A stretch of 17,155 bases of DNA from Planococcaceae bacterium UBA3378 (GTDB lineage: Bacteria > Bacillota > Bacilli > Bacillales_A > Planococcaceae): NCBI GenBank assembly GCA_002359075.1, contig DEQA01000071.1, positions 1 through 17,155 of the forward strand. The letters are read 5' to 3'. Under the pieces are notes generated by a model. The model did no database searches. It saw only the letters and a program-made list of their open reading frames with translations, and was not told the DNA's origin. The position numbers and the translations under genes were made by a program. Below, piece by piece: positions 7,321 to 13,735 of the stretch (position 1 is its first letter; the number at the start of each line of letters is the position of its first letter).

Positions 7321-7346
7321 CGGGATGCCGTCCATTTAGCATCCCG
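7321..7346 (-). repeat. Perfect hairpin between the DinB gene and ogt
   Basis: cgggatgc (7321-7328) and gcatcccg (7339-7346) form an 8-bp stem with a 10-base loop, 8 bases after the DinB stop. The minus-strand RNA has no U run after it (ATTGTTGTGG), so it is not a standard terminator. It could protect the upstream message or limit expression of ogt. Confidence 0.6.
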
Positions 7347-7354
7347 GTTATTAA

Positions 7355-7828
7355 TTAATTTTGCATCTCTACTGTCGGACCCATTACCGGCGGCACTTTC
7401 AACCCTGCCTGACGCAGTAAAACAGTCATTTGGCCACGATGATGTGTTTGATGATCAATCAGCATACGAAGCAGCTTTCCGCGCTCTATCTGTCCGCCAA
7501 AGCTGTCTACCTCTTCTGCCATCTGCTCATCTGTAAGCTTTTCTGCTTCCTTTTTATAGGCCTCTGTTACCGCTTCATACATTTCTACTATCTCTGCCAT
7601 TGTCTGAGGGATCGGCATGTCCGGACCCGGGGATGGAATTTGTAAGCCTGCAAAGTGTCCAAAAGCACCTGCCACACTTACTAAATGCCAGGCCAGCCAT
7701 TCTAAAGAATTGTGCCCTTCTACAATCGCTACATGTTTCTTCTCCTCTGTTATTGCCTGCATAACATGCAATGTTCCTTTTGCATTCATCTCCCAATCAG
7801 CTAAAAAGTCCTCTGCTTTACGATACAT
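7355..7828 (-). CDS. DinB-family (DinB/DUF664-like) protein
   Basis: This 157-residue protein fits the DinB four-helix-bundle family of metal-binding proteins. The likely metal ligands are H48 in AWHLVSV, H126 and H130 in the DHQTHHRGQM helix, giving the usual three-histidine set; the spacing of about 80 residues between the first and second is normal. Some family members are DNA-damage-induced in Bacillus, others are thiol transferases (bacillithiol/mycothiol-dependent); the sequence does not say which applies. AAGGAG lies 8 bases before the ATG. The gene begins one base after the stop codon of the glycosylase gene, so the two are surely cotranscribed, which favours a link with DNA damage or detoxification. 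Confidence 0.88.
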   Translation of the reverse strand: MYRKAEDFLADWEMNAKGTLHVMQAITEEKKHVAIVEGHNSLEWLAWHLVSVAGAFGHFAGLQIPSPGPDMPIPQTMAEIVEMYEAVTEAYKKEAEKLTDEQMAEEVDSFGGQIERGKLLRMLIDHQTHHRGQMTVLLRQAGLKVPPVMGPTVEMQN

Positions 7829-7829
7829 T

Positions 7830-8339
7830 TTATATGCTCCTTTTTATATATTTTTCAAGCAGCCGCCAGATTTCCACCTTTTGTTCAAAAGTTTTGATAT
7901 TCCTTCCTGGTACAGGGCTTGTGGACGGCATTTTATAATATTCTCTCCCTGCAAGCAGTTCAAAGCCAACCTTCTTTTGAAAAACGTCATATGCTTTTGT
8001 GCCGTTAAAAAGGACTGCTTCAATTTGAGGAAAACGGGTAAATAGCTGCTTAAAATCATTCGGTATTTCATTTTTAATTTTACTGTCCAGACTCCCCATC
8101 CGCTCACATGATTGGATGACATCCCACAGACCAATCCTATACTGCCTTACAAGCTGCAGCCGCTTTTCATAACTTTCCGGAACTTCCTGATTGGTAATAC
8201 TGCCGATTATTCGCCAAAAATGATTGCGCGGGTGCCCGTAGTATTGCTGCTTTTCAAGTGATTGCACGCCTGGCATTGATCCGACGATAAGCACACGGGT
8301 ATCCTTATCTACTACGGGTGGTAAAATATTTTCAATCAT
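7830..8339 (-). CDS. DNA-deoxyinosine glycosylase (uracil-DNA glycosylase superfamily, family 6 type)
   Basis: The 169-residue protein matches the hypoxanthine-DNA glycosylase branch of the uracil-DNA glycosylase superfamily. Motifs seen are GSMPG at 20-24, YYGHPRNHFW at 33-42 (typical of this branch, with N39), LWDVIQSCER at 71-80, FNGTKAY at 111-117 and the second catalytic loop PSTSPVPGRN at 138-147. Family members remove deaminated adenine (hypoxanthine) from DNA to start base excision repair; some of the superfamily prefer uracil or G/T mismatches. GAGGAG lies 7 bases before the ATG, and a TATAAT box lies about 19 bases before the start. First gene of a probable three-gene repair operon with the DinB-like and ogt genes. 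Confidence 0.88.
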   Translation of the reverse strand: MIENILPPVVDKDTRVLIVGSMPGVQSLEKQQYYGHPRNHFWRIIGSITNQEVPESYEKRLQLVRQYRIGLWDVIQSCERMGSLDSKIKNEIPNDFKQLFTRFPQIEAVLFNGTKAYDVFQKKVGFELLAGREYYKMPSTSPVPGRNIKTFEQKVEIWRLLEKYIKRSI

Positions 8340-8357
8340 ACTATCACTCCTCTACTA

Positions 8358-8363
8358 ATTATA
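8358..8363 (-). promoter_or_regulatory. -10 box of the DNA repair operon
   Basis: The minus strand reads exactly TATAAT here. Transcription would start about 12 bases before the glycosylase ATG. The -35 position falls in the foot of the neighbouring terminator stem and matches poorly, so an activator or a weak promoter is possible. Confidence 0.5.
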
Positions 8364-8374
8364 AGCGGCTTCCA

Positions 8375-8417
8375 TTAAAAATGCTCTATAAGCCACGTGC
8401 TTATAGAGCATTTTTAA
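8375..8417. terminator. Strong hairpin terminator with an 18-bp perfect stem
   Basis: 8375-8392 (ttaaaaatgctctataag) and 8400-8417 are exact reverse complements with the 7-base loop ccacgtg. A tracts and T tracts flank it, so it can act in both directions. It starts 3 bases after the stop codon of the beta-helix lipoprotein gene and ends that operon. Confidence 0.85.
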
Positions 8418-8419
8418 TC

Positions 8420-10726
8420 TTAATTTTTATTCAGCTGTTGATTATCTTGGTCTTCTGTCATCTTCCTTTCTCCTCGGAAGCCACCTCCGCCAGGCTGGCC
8501 ACCAGGCATCATCATTCCTCCATTGCCGCTATTTTCTGTAATGCCGCTTTCATTTATATACGTCATAACCTGTGCAGGGAGCGTAAAAGATACAGACCCT
8601 TCTTCATCAGTCATCGAACCGGCGCTAAGAGCAAGTCCATTTTTTCTTTCTCCTTCTACAGTTCCTCCGAAGCTCAGTGTATAATCTGCCTCCTGCTTCA
8701 ATTCTGCTGTACTAATGACGAGCGTTTGGAATTCCTTTTCAGGCGCTACTGAAGCGAGCACTGTTCCTTCTTCAGACGTTAGGTTTACGATTGTGCCTGC
8801 TGCTTGTGTATTGGTAAAAGTCATCATTACAGCAGATTGCGTAGAAGTATCTGAAATGCCCATTGCCATGCCACTGCTGCCGGCCGCAACAAGAGTTCCC
8901 CCTTCTACAGTGAAGGAACCATCATAATCAAGTGTCCCGTTTCCTCCGTTAGTCGGGCCGTAAACTACGACAGTACCGCCAGTCATGCGAATATTTCCAT
9001 TAGAGTCCAGTCCATCACCATCAGCATTCACATATAAAGAACCACCCTCAATTAAAAGCAGCCCTTCTTCCTCTGAGTTAGCTGTATCTCCCTCTTCTGT
9101 TTCAGCATCCTGTGTTTCAGCATCCGGTCTTCCACCGCCAAACATTTCAAATTCTGAAGAACCACCGCTAATATTGACTCCATCGTCTGCAGCAACGATG
9201 GAAATATCGCCGTCTTTCACGGTAATATAATCCCCTTCAATTCCTTCATAACTTTTGTCAATTTCGATCGTTCCATCACTAATGGATACTTCATGATCTG
9301 CATGAATGCCATCATCACCCGTATTGATTGTGAGAGCGCCGCCTCCGATCATGACATCGCCATTACTGTGCACCGCATCATCATTTGCATCAATCGTAAA
9401 AGTCCCGCCTTCAATCCGTACAAGATTCTCCGCTTTGATTCCCTTTGTACTTACCGAATCCTCGGTTTCTTCCTCTACTGAAGAATCGGCAGGCATATTG
9501 CCTTCCGGCGCGTCATTACCCTCAACCGGTAGAGCTTGCTTTTCCTCATCCATTGAAGGGGTTTGTGCTGGATCAAACTGCCCCTGCGGCTCTGTCGGCG
9601 GCTCCATATCTTTACCTTCCTGCGGCATGCCGCCTTCTGCCATCCGGTCAAGCATTGCTCCCATTTCATCAACGGTCATACCATCAGGCAATTCACTTTC
9701 ATCTATGCTTTCAAGCAGCTCTTCTTTTGTAATTGTTCCTTCTATATATTGCTGGATTTGTGCCTGATCTAGTCCGCTCATCGGACCCCGGCCTGCTTCT
9801 GGTGCCGTTCCGTCAGGCGTCGTTCCGTCAGGCATCGCCCCTCCGCCTCGTTCTTCATCGGCTTTCACTGTTTCAGGGCTTCCGCCTCCTGCAGTGATTG
9901 TATATTCTCCGTCTATCACGAGCACATCATGTACTGACTGGACCCCGTCCGAGCCAGCTGCAATATCAAATGTTCCACTTTGCAGTACAATATGGCCCTT
10001 CTTCTCGTCTTCATCATTCGTTGATTTTAATCCATCTCCTACAGCATCAATTTTCACCTTTGCATCACGAATCGCTAGTAAATCACGGCCAACAATCCCA
10101 TCATCGGCTGCTTGGATCTCTATTTCTCCTCCGGTTATAATGACATCATCCCGTCCTGTAATGCCATCCTTATAGTTAGCCTGAATGACAAGCTTGCCGG
10201 ATCCGTTAATAGATAGATCATCTTTGCTGTAAATAGCTGCTGTTGGTTCATCTTCTCCTTCTTCCACTATATATTCCTTTGCATCCTCCAATCTGTTTTC
10301 TGTTCCCTGCTCTAAAGAAATAACCGTTTGATCTGATTGTTTCACGTGAATCACAGGTCCTGAAGAGGAAGTAATAGAAACACCGTTTAATACGATTCGA
10401 ACCGTTCCTTTGTCCTCGGCATCGATGACAATCTGTCCATCATCAAGAGTTCCTTCAAACACATAGGTGCCACTTGTTCGAATGTCAATCGTTCCGTTTT
10501 CTATCACGACACCACCTGGTCCATCAGCTACGGCAGAATCTCCTTTTAGTTCGATCTTTGTAAAACTGCTATCCTGCCAAACAGTATAAAAATCTTCATC
10601 CCCGTAAGAGACATACTGTGCCGTTAGCTCGTCTACATTGGCACTCTCTTCTGTGTTAGCGTTTTGACAACCCGCTAATACGATGGCACTCAAAATAAAT
10701 GGCGCTGCATATTTTACTTTTTTCAT
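8420..10726 (-). CDS. Carbohydrate-binding-domain (Cthe_2159-like) beta-helix lipoprotein
   Basis: This 768-residue protein begins with a lipoprotein signal peptide ending LAGC (C20 is the lipid-attached residue), so it is anchored outside the membrane. The body has about nine turn motifs of the form DDG-(I/V)-x-(G/S)-x-(D/N) roughly every 22 residues (near 186, 208, 230, 259, 449, 471, 494, 514 and 570), the pattern of the Cthe_2159 family (DUF4353), a right-handed parallel beta-helix that binds calcium and, in Clostridium thermocellum, cellulose and acidic sugars. An acidic, Pro/Gly/Met-rich insert at about 282-425 splits the repeats into two blocks; residues 735-755 are Gly/Met-rich. The ribosome binding site is AGGAGG. 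It is the last gene after the VTC and DUF4956 genes. Its true ligand is unknown. Confidence 0.88.
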   Translation of the reverse strand: MKKVKYAAPFILSAIVLAGCQNANTEESANVDELTAQYVSYGDEDFYTVWQDSSFTKIELKGDSAVADGPGGVVIENGTIDIRTSGTYVFEGTLDDGQIVIDAEDKGTVRIVLNGVSITSSSGPVIHVKQSDQTVISLEQGTENRLEDAKEYIVEEGEDEPTAAIYSKDDLSINGSGKLVIQANYKDGITGRDDVIITGGEIEIQAADDGIVGRDLLAIRDAKVKIDAVGDGLKSTNDEDEKKGHIVLQSGTFDIAAGSDGVQSVHDVLVIDGEYTITAGGGSPETVKADEERGGGAMPDGTTPDGTAPEAGRGPMSGLDQAQIQQYIEGTITKEELLESIDESELPDGMTVDEMGAMLDRMAEGGMPQEGKDMEPPTEPQGQFDPAQTPSMDEEKQALPVEGNDAPEGNMPADSSVEEETEDSVSTKGIKAENLVRIEGGTFTIDANDDAVHSNGDVMIGGGALTINTGDDGIHADHEVSISDGTIEIDKSYEGIEGDYITVKDGDISIVAADDGVNISGGSSEFEMFGGGRPDAETQDAETEEGDTANSEEEGLLLIEGGSLYVNADGDGLDSNGNIRMTGGTVVVYGPTNGGNGTLDYDGSFTVEGGTLVAAGSSGMAMGISDTSTQSAVMMTFTNTQAAGTIVNLTSEEGTVLASVAPEKEFQTLVISTAELKQEADYTLSFGGTVEGERKNGLALSAGSMTDEEGSVSFTLPAQVMTYINESGITENSGNGGMMMPGGQPGGGGFRGERKMTEDQDNQQLNKN

Positions 10727-10743
10727 AAATGCCTCCTATTAAT

Positions 10744-10771
10744 AAAGGAGATCTGCCGCCAGATCCCCTTT
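10744..10771. repeat. Intercistronic hairpin between the DUF4956 gene and the lipoprotein gene
   Basis: aaaggagatctg (10744-10755) and cagatccccttt (10760-10771) pair around the loop ccgc; on the minus-strand RNA the only mismatch becomes a G-U pair, giving a 12-bp stem. The minus-strand tail after it (ATTAATAGGAGG) has few Us, so read-through is likely. On the plus strand a T6 run follows, so it could stop antisense transcripts. Confidence 0.6.
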
Positions 10772-10776
10772 TTTAT

Positions 10777-11472
10777 TTACGCTGTGAAATTACCGTCGTA
10801 GCTCAGCATCACTGAAGATGATACCCCAGGGACAGCAGAAATTTCCGTTACAAGCTGGGCATCATTTTCCTTTAACCGTACCTCGTAAGTAACTTCCGCT
10901 TCTCCTTCATGAAAAATCGTTTTAGATTTCAACATATATTTTTGGCTGTTTGCTGCGAGTATTTTTTCAATTTCTGTATTAACCATCTCATTATCAAACT
11001 TCACAATAAGTAAATATGGGTTCTCCACAACAATTTTGTTTTGGAAGAAGATAATGACAAGCCCAATGACAAGCGACCCTGTGACAACGAGTGGAATGAA
11101 GCCTGCCCCACAAAGGATTCCGGCTACAACTGACCAGAATAAAAAAATTAAATCCATCGGGTCTTTAATCGGTGTCCGGAAACGAACAATTGAGAGCGCC
11201 CCAACCATACCAAGCGACAACAGAACATTCTGGCTGATACCCATAATGACAAGGGCTGTTGCCAATGTCATCACCATAAGCGAAATATTAAAAGAATGGG
11301 AGTAAATGACCCCGTTGAATGTTTTTTTATACACAAAATAAATGAACAAACCTAACAAAAATGCGGAAACCATACCGATTAGTGAATCGGTTAAAGAAAA
11401 TGATGATGTTTTCTCAAGGAAACTTGATTTGAAAATATCATCAAAAGTTGTAGCAGTTAATAAAGATAACAT
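10777..11472 (-). CDS. DUF4956 membrane protein
   Basis: The 231-residue protein has about four membrane segments (roughly residues 28-48, 61-80, 83-97 and 107-143) and then a soluble C-terminal domain of about 85 residues. The conserved signature GMVGALSIVRFRTPIKDP at 88-105, with charged R and K residues in a hydrophobic setting, identifies the DUF4956 family. The function is not established; it is repeatedly found beside VTC-domain polymerases, as here, and may provide the membrane part that VTC proteins in yeast carry themselves (inference). The C-terminal domain (KFDNEMVNTEIEKILA onward) looks like a small alpha/beta fold. The ribosome binding site TAGGAGG lies before the ATG at 11472; the VTC-domain gene ends 17 bases upstream, so the two are cotranscribed. 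Confidence 0.88.
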   Translation of the reverse strand: MLSLLTATTFDDIFKSSFLEKTSSFSLTDSLIGMVSAFLLGLFIYFVYKKTFNGVIYSHSFNISLMVMTLATALVIMGISQNVLLSLGMVGALSIVRFRTPIKDPMDLIFLFWSVVAGILCGAGFIPLVVTGSLVIGLVIIFFQNKIVVENPYLLIVKFDNEMVNTEIEKILAANSQKYMLKSKTIFHEGEAEVTYEVRLKENDAQLVTEISAVPGVSSSVMLSYDGNFTA

Positions 11473-11489
11473 AACTATTTCCTCCTAAT

Positions 11490-12191
11490 TTATCCGTACA
11501 TACGGCTTAATTGATATTTTGAATATGCTTCTTGCTTTACATTGACTCCCTGCAGCAGCGTTTTAATAATGTCCGGCAGGTATTCGTCATATTTTACTTC
11601 CAAAATGACTTCATACGGTTCCAGTACATCCACCATTGGCAAAGACTTATTGAATAAATCTGTATTTCTCAGGCTTGTTTGCACTTTACTATCAAAAGTG
11701 ACACGTACATTTCCGTATAAGTAGATGTAAGCTTCCCGCTCATAGTCGACAACCGACATCGGCTTCAACCCTTTATATTTCATCTCATGAAACAAATCTT
11801 GGATCAGTCCTCTTTCATCATCCTCCATCCAATCGATGTCCCCTTTTTGCATCTGTTCAAATTCACGTACCGTCAGCTTACATTTCGTTTTGAATGTCAA
11901 GTTATTGCGTTTTGACTTTCTCTCCAAATGAATCGTTGCTGTACTTTTTCCATAAAGGCGTACGCGGTATTTATCACGTTTAAGAAACCCTTCCTTTTTT
12001 TCGTTCATCACCTTATTATCGAAATTATCAAAGTAGCATGAACGGATTAAATAGCGCCCGTTCGGACCTGCATAAGGGTCAAGTTTCATTACGTGACGCA
12101 ATTTATTTCGCAGTAGCATATAATCCATATACGTAATCCCGAACTTCATTTCTTTTCTGCCGTTAGGATTAAATGATGTATGAATCGGCAT
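11490..12191 (-). CDS. VTC-domain (polyphosphate polymerase-like) protein
   Basis: This 233-residue protein is a stand-alone VTC catalytic domain of the triphosphate tunnel metalloenzyme fold. Tunnel-type residues are visible in the expected order: K16 in RKEMKFGI, R50 in YLIRSCYFD, R76 and R78 in KYRVRLYG, E90/K92/K94 in HLERKSK, K101/K103, R152 in DYEREAY, R163 in VRVTFD, E198 and K200 in LEVKYDEYLP, and K225 in the closing YSKYQLS. In yeast Vtc4 such a domain makes polyphosphate from ATP and metal ions; the bacterial clade with DUF4956 is annotated as polyphosphate-polymerase domain but its product is not proven. AAGGAGG precedes the ATG at 12191. First gene of the surface cluster. Confidence 0.88.
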   Translation of the reverse strand: MPIHTSFNPNGRKEMKFGITYMDYMLLRNKLRHVMKLDPYAGPNGRYLIRSCYFDNFDNKVMNEKKEGFLKRDKYRVRLYGKSTATIHLERKSKRNNLTFKTKCKLTVREFEQMQKGDIDWMEDDERGLIQDLFHEMKYKGLKPMSVVDYEREAYIYLYGNVRVTFDSKVQTSLRNTDLFNKSLPMVDVLEPYEVILEVKYDEYLPDIIKTLLQGVNVKQEAYSKYQLSRMYG

Positions 12192-12249
12192 TTCTCTTCC
12201 TCCTTCTTTTTATAGATCACACATCAATGGGTATCTCACTGATAATCCG

Positions 12250-12289
12250 TACTTTACACCTCGAATGTGTCAAACATATGTTCAAACTT
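12250..12289 (-). promoter_or_regulatory. Repeat-containing leader region of the VTC operon
   Basis: On the minus strand the region holds the palindrome AACATATGTT (12273-12282), two similar 12-base units (TTTGAACATATG, TTTGACACATTC) in tandem, and a perfect TTGACA hexamer within the second. No convincing -10 is found 16-18 bases downstream, so this is a regulatory region rather than a resolved promoter. Confidence 0.3.
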
Positions 12290-12304
12290 TTTTTCCGTAA
12301 AAAA

Positions 12305-12337
12305 ACGCAGCGGCCACCTTTTTTGGTGCCGCTGCGT
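12305..12337 (-). terminator. Strong terminator of cobT
   Basis: acgcagcggc (12305-12314) and gccgctgcgt (12328-12337) form a 10-bp GC-rich stem, extended by ACC/GGT after one bulged base, and the minus-strand RNA continues into seven Us (A run 12299-12305). It lies 30 bases after the cobT stop and insulates cobT from the VTC operon. Confidence 0.9.
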
Positions 12338-12367
12338 GCGTTTAGATTCACTTTTTAACAATCTTAT

Positions 12368-13402
12368 TTATTTTTGAGAAACACTTGCACTATTGAATGT
12401 AGCCATGTCCTTCACCATTACGTTCGATGCCTTAATAATAGGATAAGAAACAGCGGCGCCTGTCCCTTCTCCAAGCCGCAAGTCCATCTCAATAAGCGGT
12501 TTTTTATGTAGATGCTCCGCAGCAATTTTATGTCCCGGCTCCACCGAGCTATGCGATAAAATCATATAATCTACGCTGCCGGGAGCAAGCAGTTCGGCCA
12601 GACATGCTGAGACTGTGCAAATGAAGCCGTCTAACAAAACAGGGGTACGCATTTCCGCTGCCCCAACCATGGCACCTGTCATTCCAGCAATGTCAAGTCC
12701 TCCGACTTTCGATAATAAATCAATGGCATCATGCTTATTAGGCTTATGAAGAGCCAGCGCTTCCCGGCATACTTCTGTTTTACGGATTAACTGCTGGTCA
12801 TTAATACCTGAACCACGACCGACAACTATTTCCGGGTCAATATCAAGAATAGCTGCTAAAATAGCACTGCTAGCTGTCGTATTTCCAATACCAAGCTCTC
12901 CAACAATGAGGCAGCCTGCTCCTTCTTGAATAGCTTGCTTAGCTGCTTCATAGCCTACCTCAATGGCTCTCCACGCCTCTTCCTCTGTCATCGCCCGTTC
13001 TTTTAAAAAATTGGCTGTCCCTTTTTCCCGTATTTTTTTATTGATCACGCTGTCATCAGGGACAGGACGCTTGATTCCTAAATCATACACTTTTAACGGA
13101 GCACCAATCATACGGCTGAAGACGCTGATTCCGGCTCCCCCTTTCACCATATTCAAAGCCATTTCATACGTTACTTCCTGAGGTGACGCGGAAACGTTTT
13201 CTTCAAAAATCCCGTGATCGGCACAAAACACAAGAGAGGCCGGCAAGATCTCAGGTTTTATATCCCCTGTCATTCCGGCAAGGTGGATCGCTAACTCCTC
13301 CAATCTTCCTAAGCTTCCAGGTGGTTTTGTCAGTGAATCAATATATTCTTTTGCCTCACTCATTTTTTCATGGTGTAACGGCGGAATAGAGAAAGTTAAC
13401 AT
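12368..13402 (-). CDS. cobT: Nicotinate-nucleotide--dimethylbenzimidazole phosphoribosyltransferase
   Basis: The 344-residue protein matches CobT, which makes alpha-ribazole phosphate from nicotinate mononucleotide and 5,6-dimethylbenzimidazole for the lower ligand of cobalamin. Visible blocks are KPPGSLGRLE at 26-35, FCADHGI at 59-65, GELGIGNTT at 168-176, GLDIAGMTGA at 235-244 and LRLGEGTGA at 308-316, where E312 is the catalytic general base position. Length is normal. AAGGAG lies about 11 bases before the ATG. No other cobalamin gene is in the window and I see no B12 riboswitch in the 200-base upstream gap, so it is a lone gene, probably serving salvage of corrinoids together with cobS/cobU-type genes elsewhere (inference). 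Confidence 0.95.
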   Translation of the reverse strand: MLTFSIPPLHHEKMSEAKEYIDSLTKPPGSLGRLEELAIHLAGMTGDIKPEILPASLVFCADHGIFEENVSASPQEVTYEMALNMVKGGAGISVFSRMIGAPLKVYDLGIKRPVPDDSVINKKIREKGTANFLKERAMTEEEAWRAIEVGYEAAKQAIQEGAGCLIVGELGIGNTTASSAILAAILDIDPEIVVGRGSGINDQQLIRKTEVCREALALHKPNKHDAIDLLSKVGGLDIAGMTGAMVGAAEMRTPVLLDGFICTVSACLAELLAPGSVDYMILSHSSVEPGHKIAAEHLHKKPLIEMDLRLGEGTGAAVSYPIIKASNVMVKDMATFNSASVSQK

Positions 13403-13537
13403 CTTGTATAAGCTCCTTTTAAAGATGAAATTTCCAATAAATATAACATAAAAATGCTGTGTTATTTATTAGCTTGTAAAGATTAATTTACATTGTACCC
13501 ACAGAATAGCAAAAAATTGCGTGATTTTCATCCGTCC

Positions 13538-13553
13538 TGTGATGTTTTTCACA
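13538..13553 (+). promoter_or_regulatory. Fnr/CRP-type binding palindrome
   Basis: TGTGA (13538-13542) - tgtttt - TCACA (13549-13553) is an exact match to the TGTGA-N6-TCACA consensus reported for Bacillus Fnr and for CRP. Its centre (13545.5) lies 41.5 bases before the start predicted from the TATAAT at 13575-13580, the standard class II activator position. It is also upstream of the divergent cobT gene. Confidence 0.65.
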
Positions 13554-13574
13554 TCCGAAATTTTCTTTCTATTT

Positions 13575-13580
13575 TATAAT
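13575..13580 (+). promoter_or_regulatory. -10 box of the 31-residue membrane peptide gene
   Basis: Exact TATAAT, predicting transcription from about 13587, 21 bases before the ATG. The -35 position (around 13552-13557) is a poor match, as expected for an activator-dependent promoter. Confidence 0.6.
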
Positions 13581-13607
13581 GTTAGCAATAGGAAAGGAGC
13601 GGATTTT

Positions 13608-13703
13608 ATGTTAAAGCCAACTTACGTTATTGCCGCCTGTTTAGGAATCTTTCTTGCTATAGGAATTGGTGTGCTAATTAATCAGTCCCTTATTCAAGTA
13701 TAA
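13608..13703 (+). CDS. 31-residue single-pass membrane peptide, family not recognised
   Basis: The ORF starts at the ATG at 13608 with AAAGGAG 8 bases upstream, and ends with TAA at 13701-13703. The peptide begins MLKPTYVIAACLGIFLAIGI and is almost entirely one membrane helix (about residues 6-25), with a lysine at position 3 and a short polar end (NQSLIQV). Complete expression signals support it: a good ribosome binding site, an exact TATAAT and an Fnr/CRP-type palindrome at -41.5. The frame stays open upstream to 13521, but that extension crosses the promoter. Small subunits of oxidases and transporters have this look, yet no such enzyme is nearby and I do not assign a function. The gene stands alone between cobT (divergent) and the convergent DedA gene. 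Confidence 0.65.
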   Translation: MLKPTYVIAACLGIFLAIGIGVLINQSLIQV

Positions 13704-13707
13704 ACGT

Positions 13708-13725
13708 TCCCTTATGAAAAGGGTT
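13708..13725. terminator. Weak convergent hairpin
   Basis: cccttatgaaaaggg (CCCTT/AAGGG) lies between the small peptide stop and the DedA stop. The stem is only 5 bp and has no strong T run in either direction, so its role as a shared terminator is tentative. Confidence 0.3.
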
Positions 13726-13735
13726 GATCTTCCTA

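Noticed and set aside
8715..10175. Several plus-strand ORFs of 60-150 codons opposite the beta-helix lipoprotein gene
   Set aside because: They are shadows of the repetitive, biased codon pattern of the lipoprotein gene; none has a ribosome binding site or recognisable domain.
13521..13607. 29-codon N-terminal extension of the 31-residue membrane peptide
   Set aside because: It spans the Fnr-type palindrome and the TATAAT box, and only the ATG at 13608 has a ribosome binding site.
13403..13607. Cobalamin riboswitch upstream of cobT
   Set aside because: The leader is short and A/T-rich, and I cannot find the conserved B12-box type sequence or a matching multi-stem fold.
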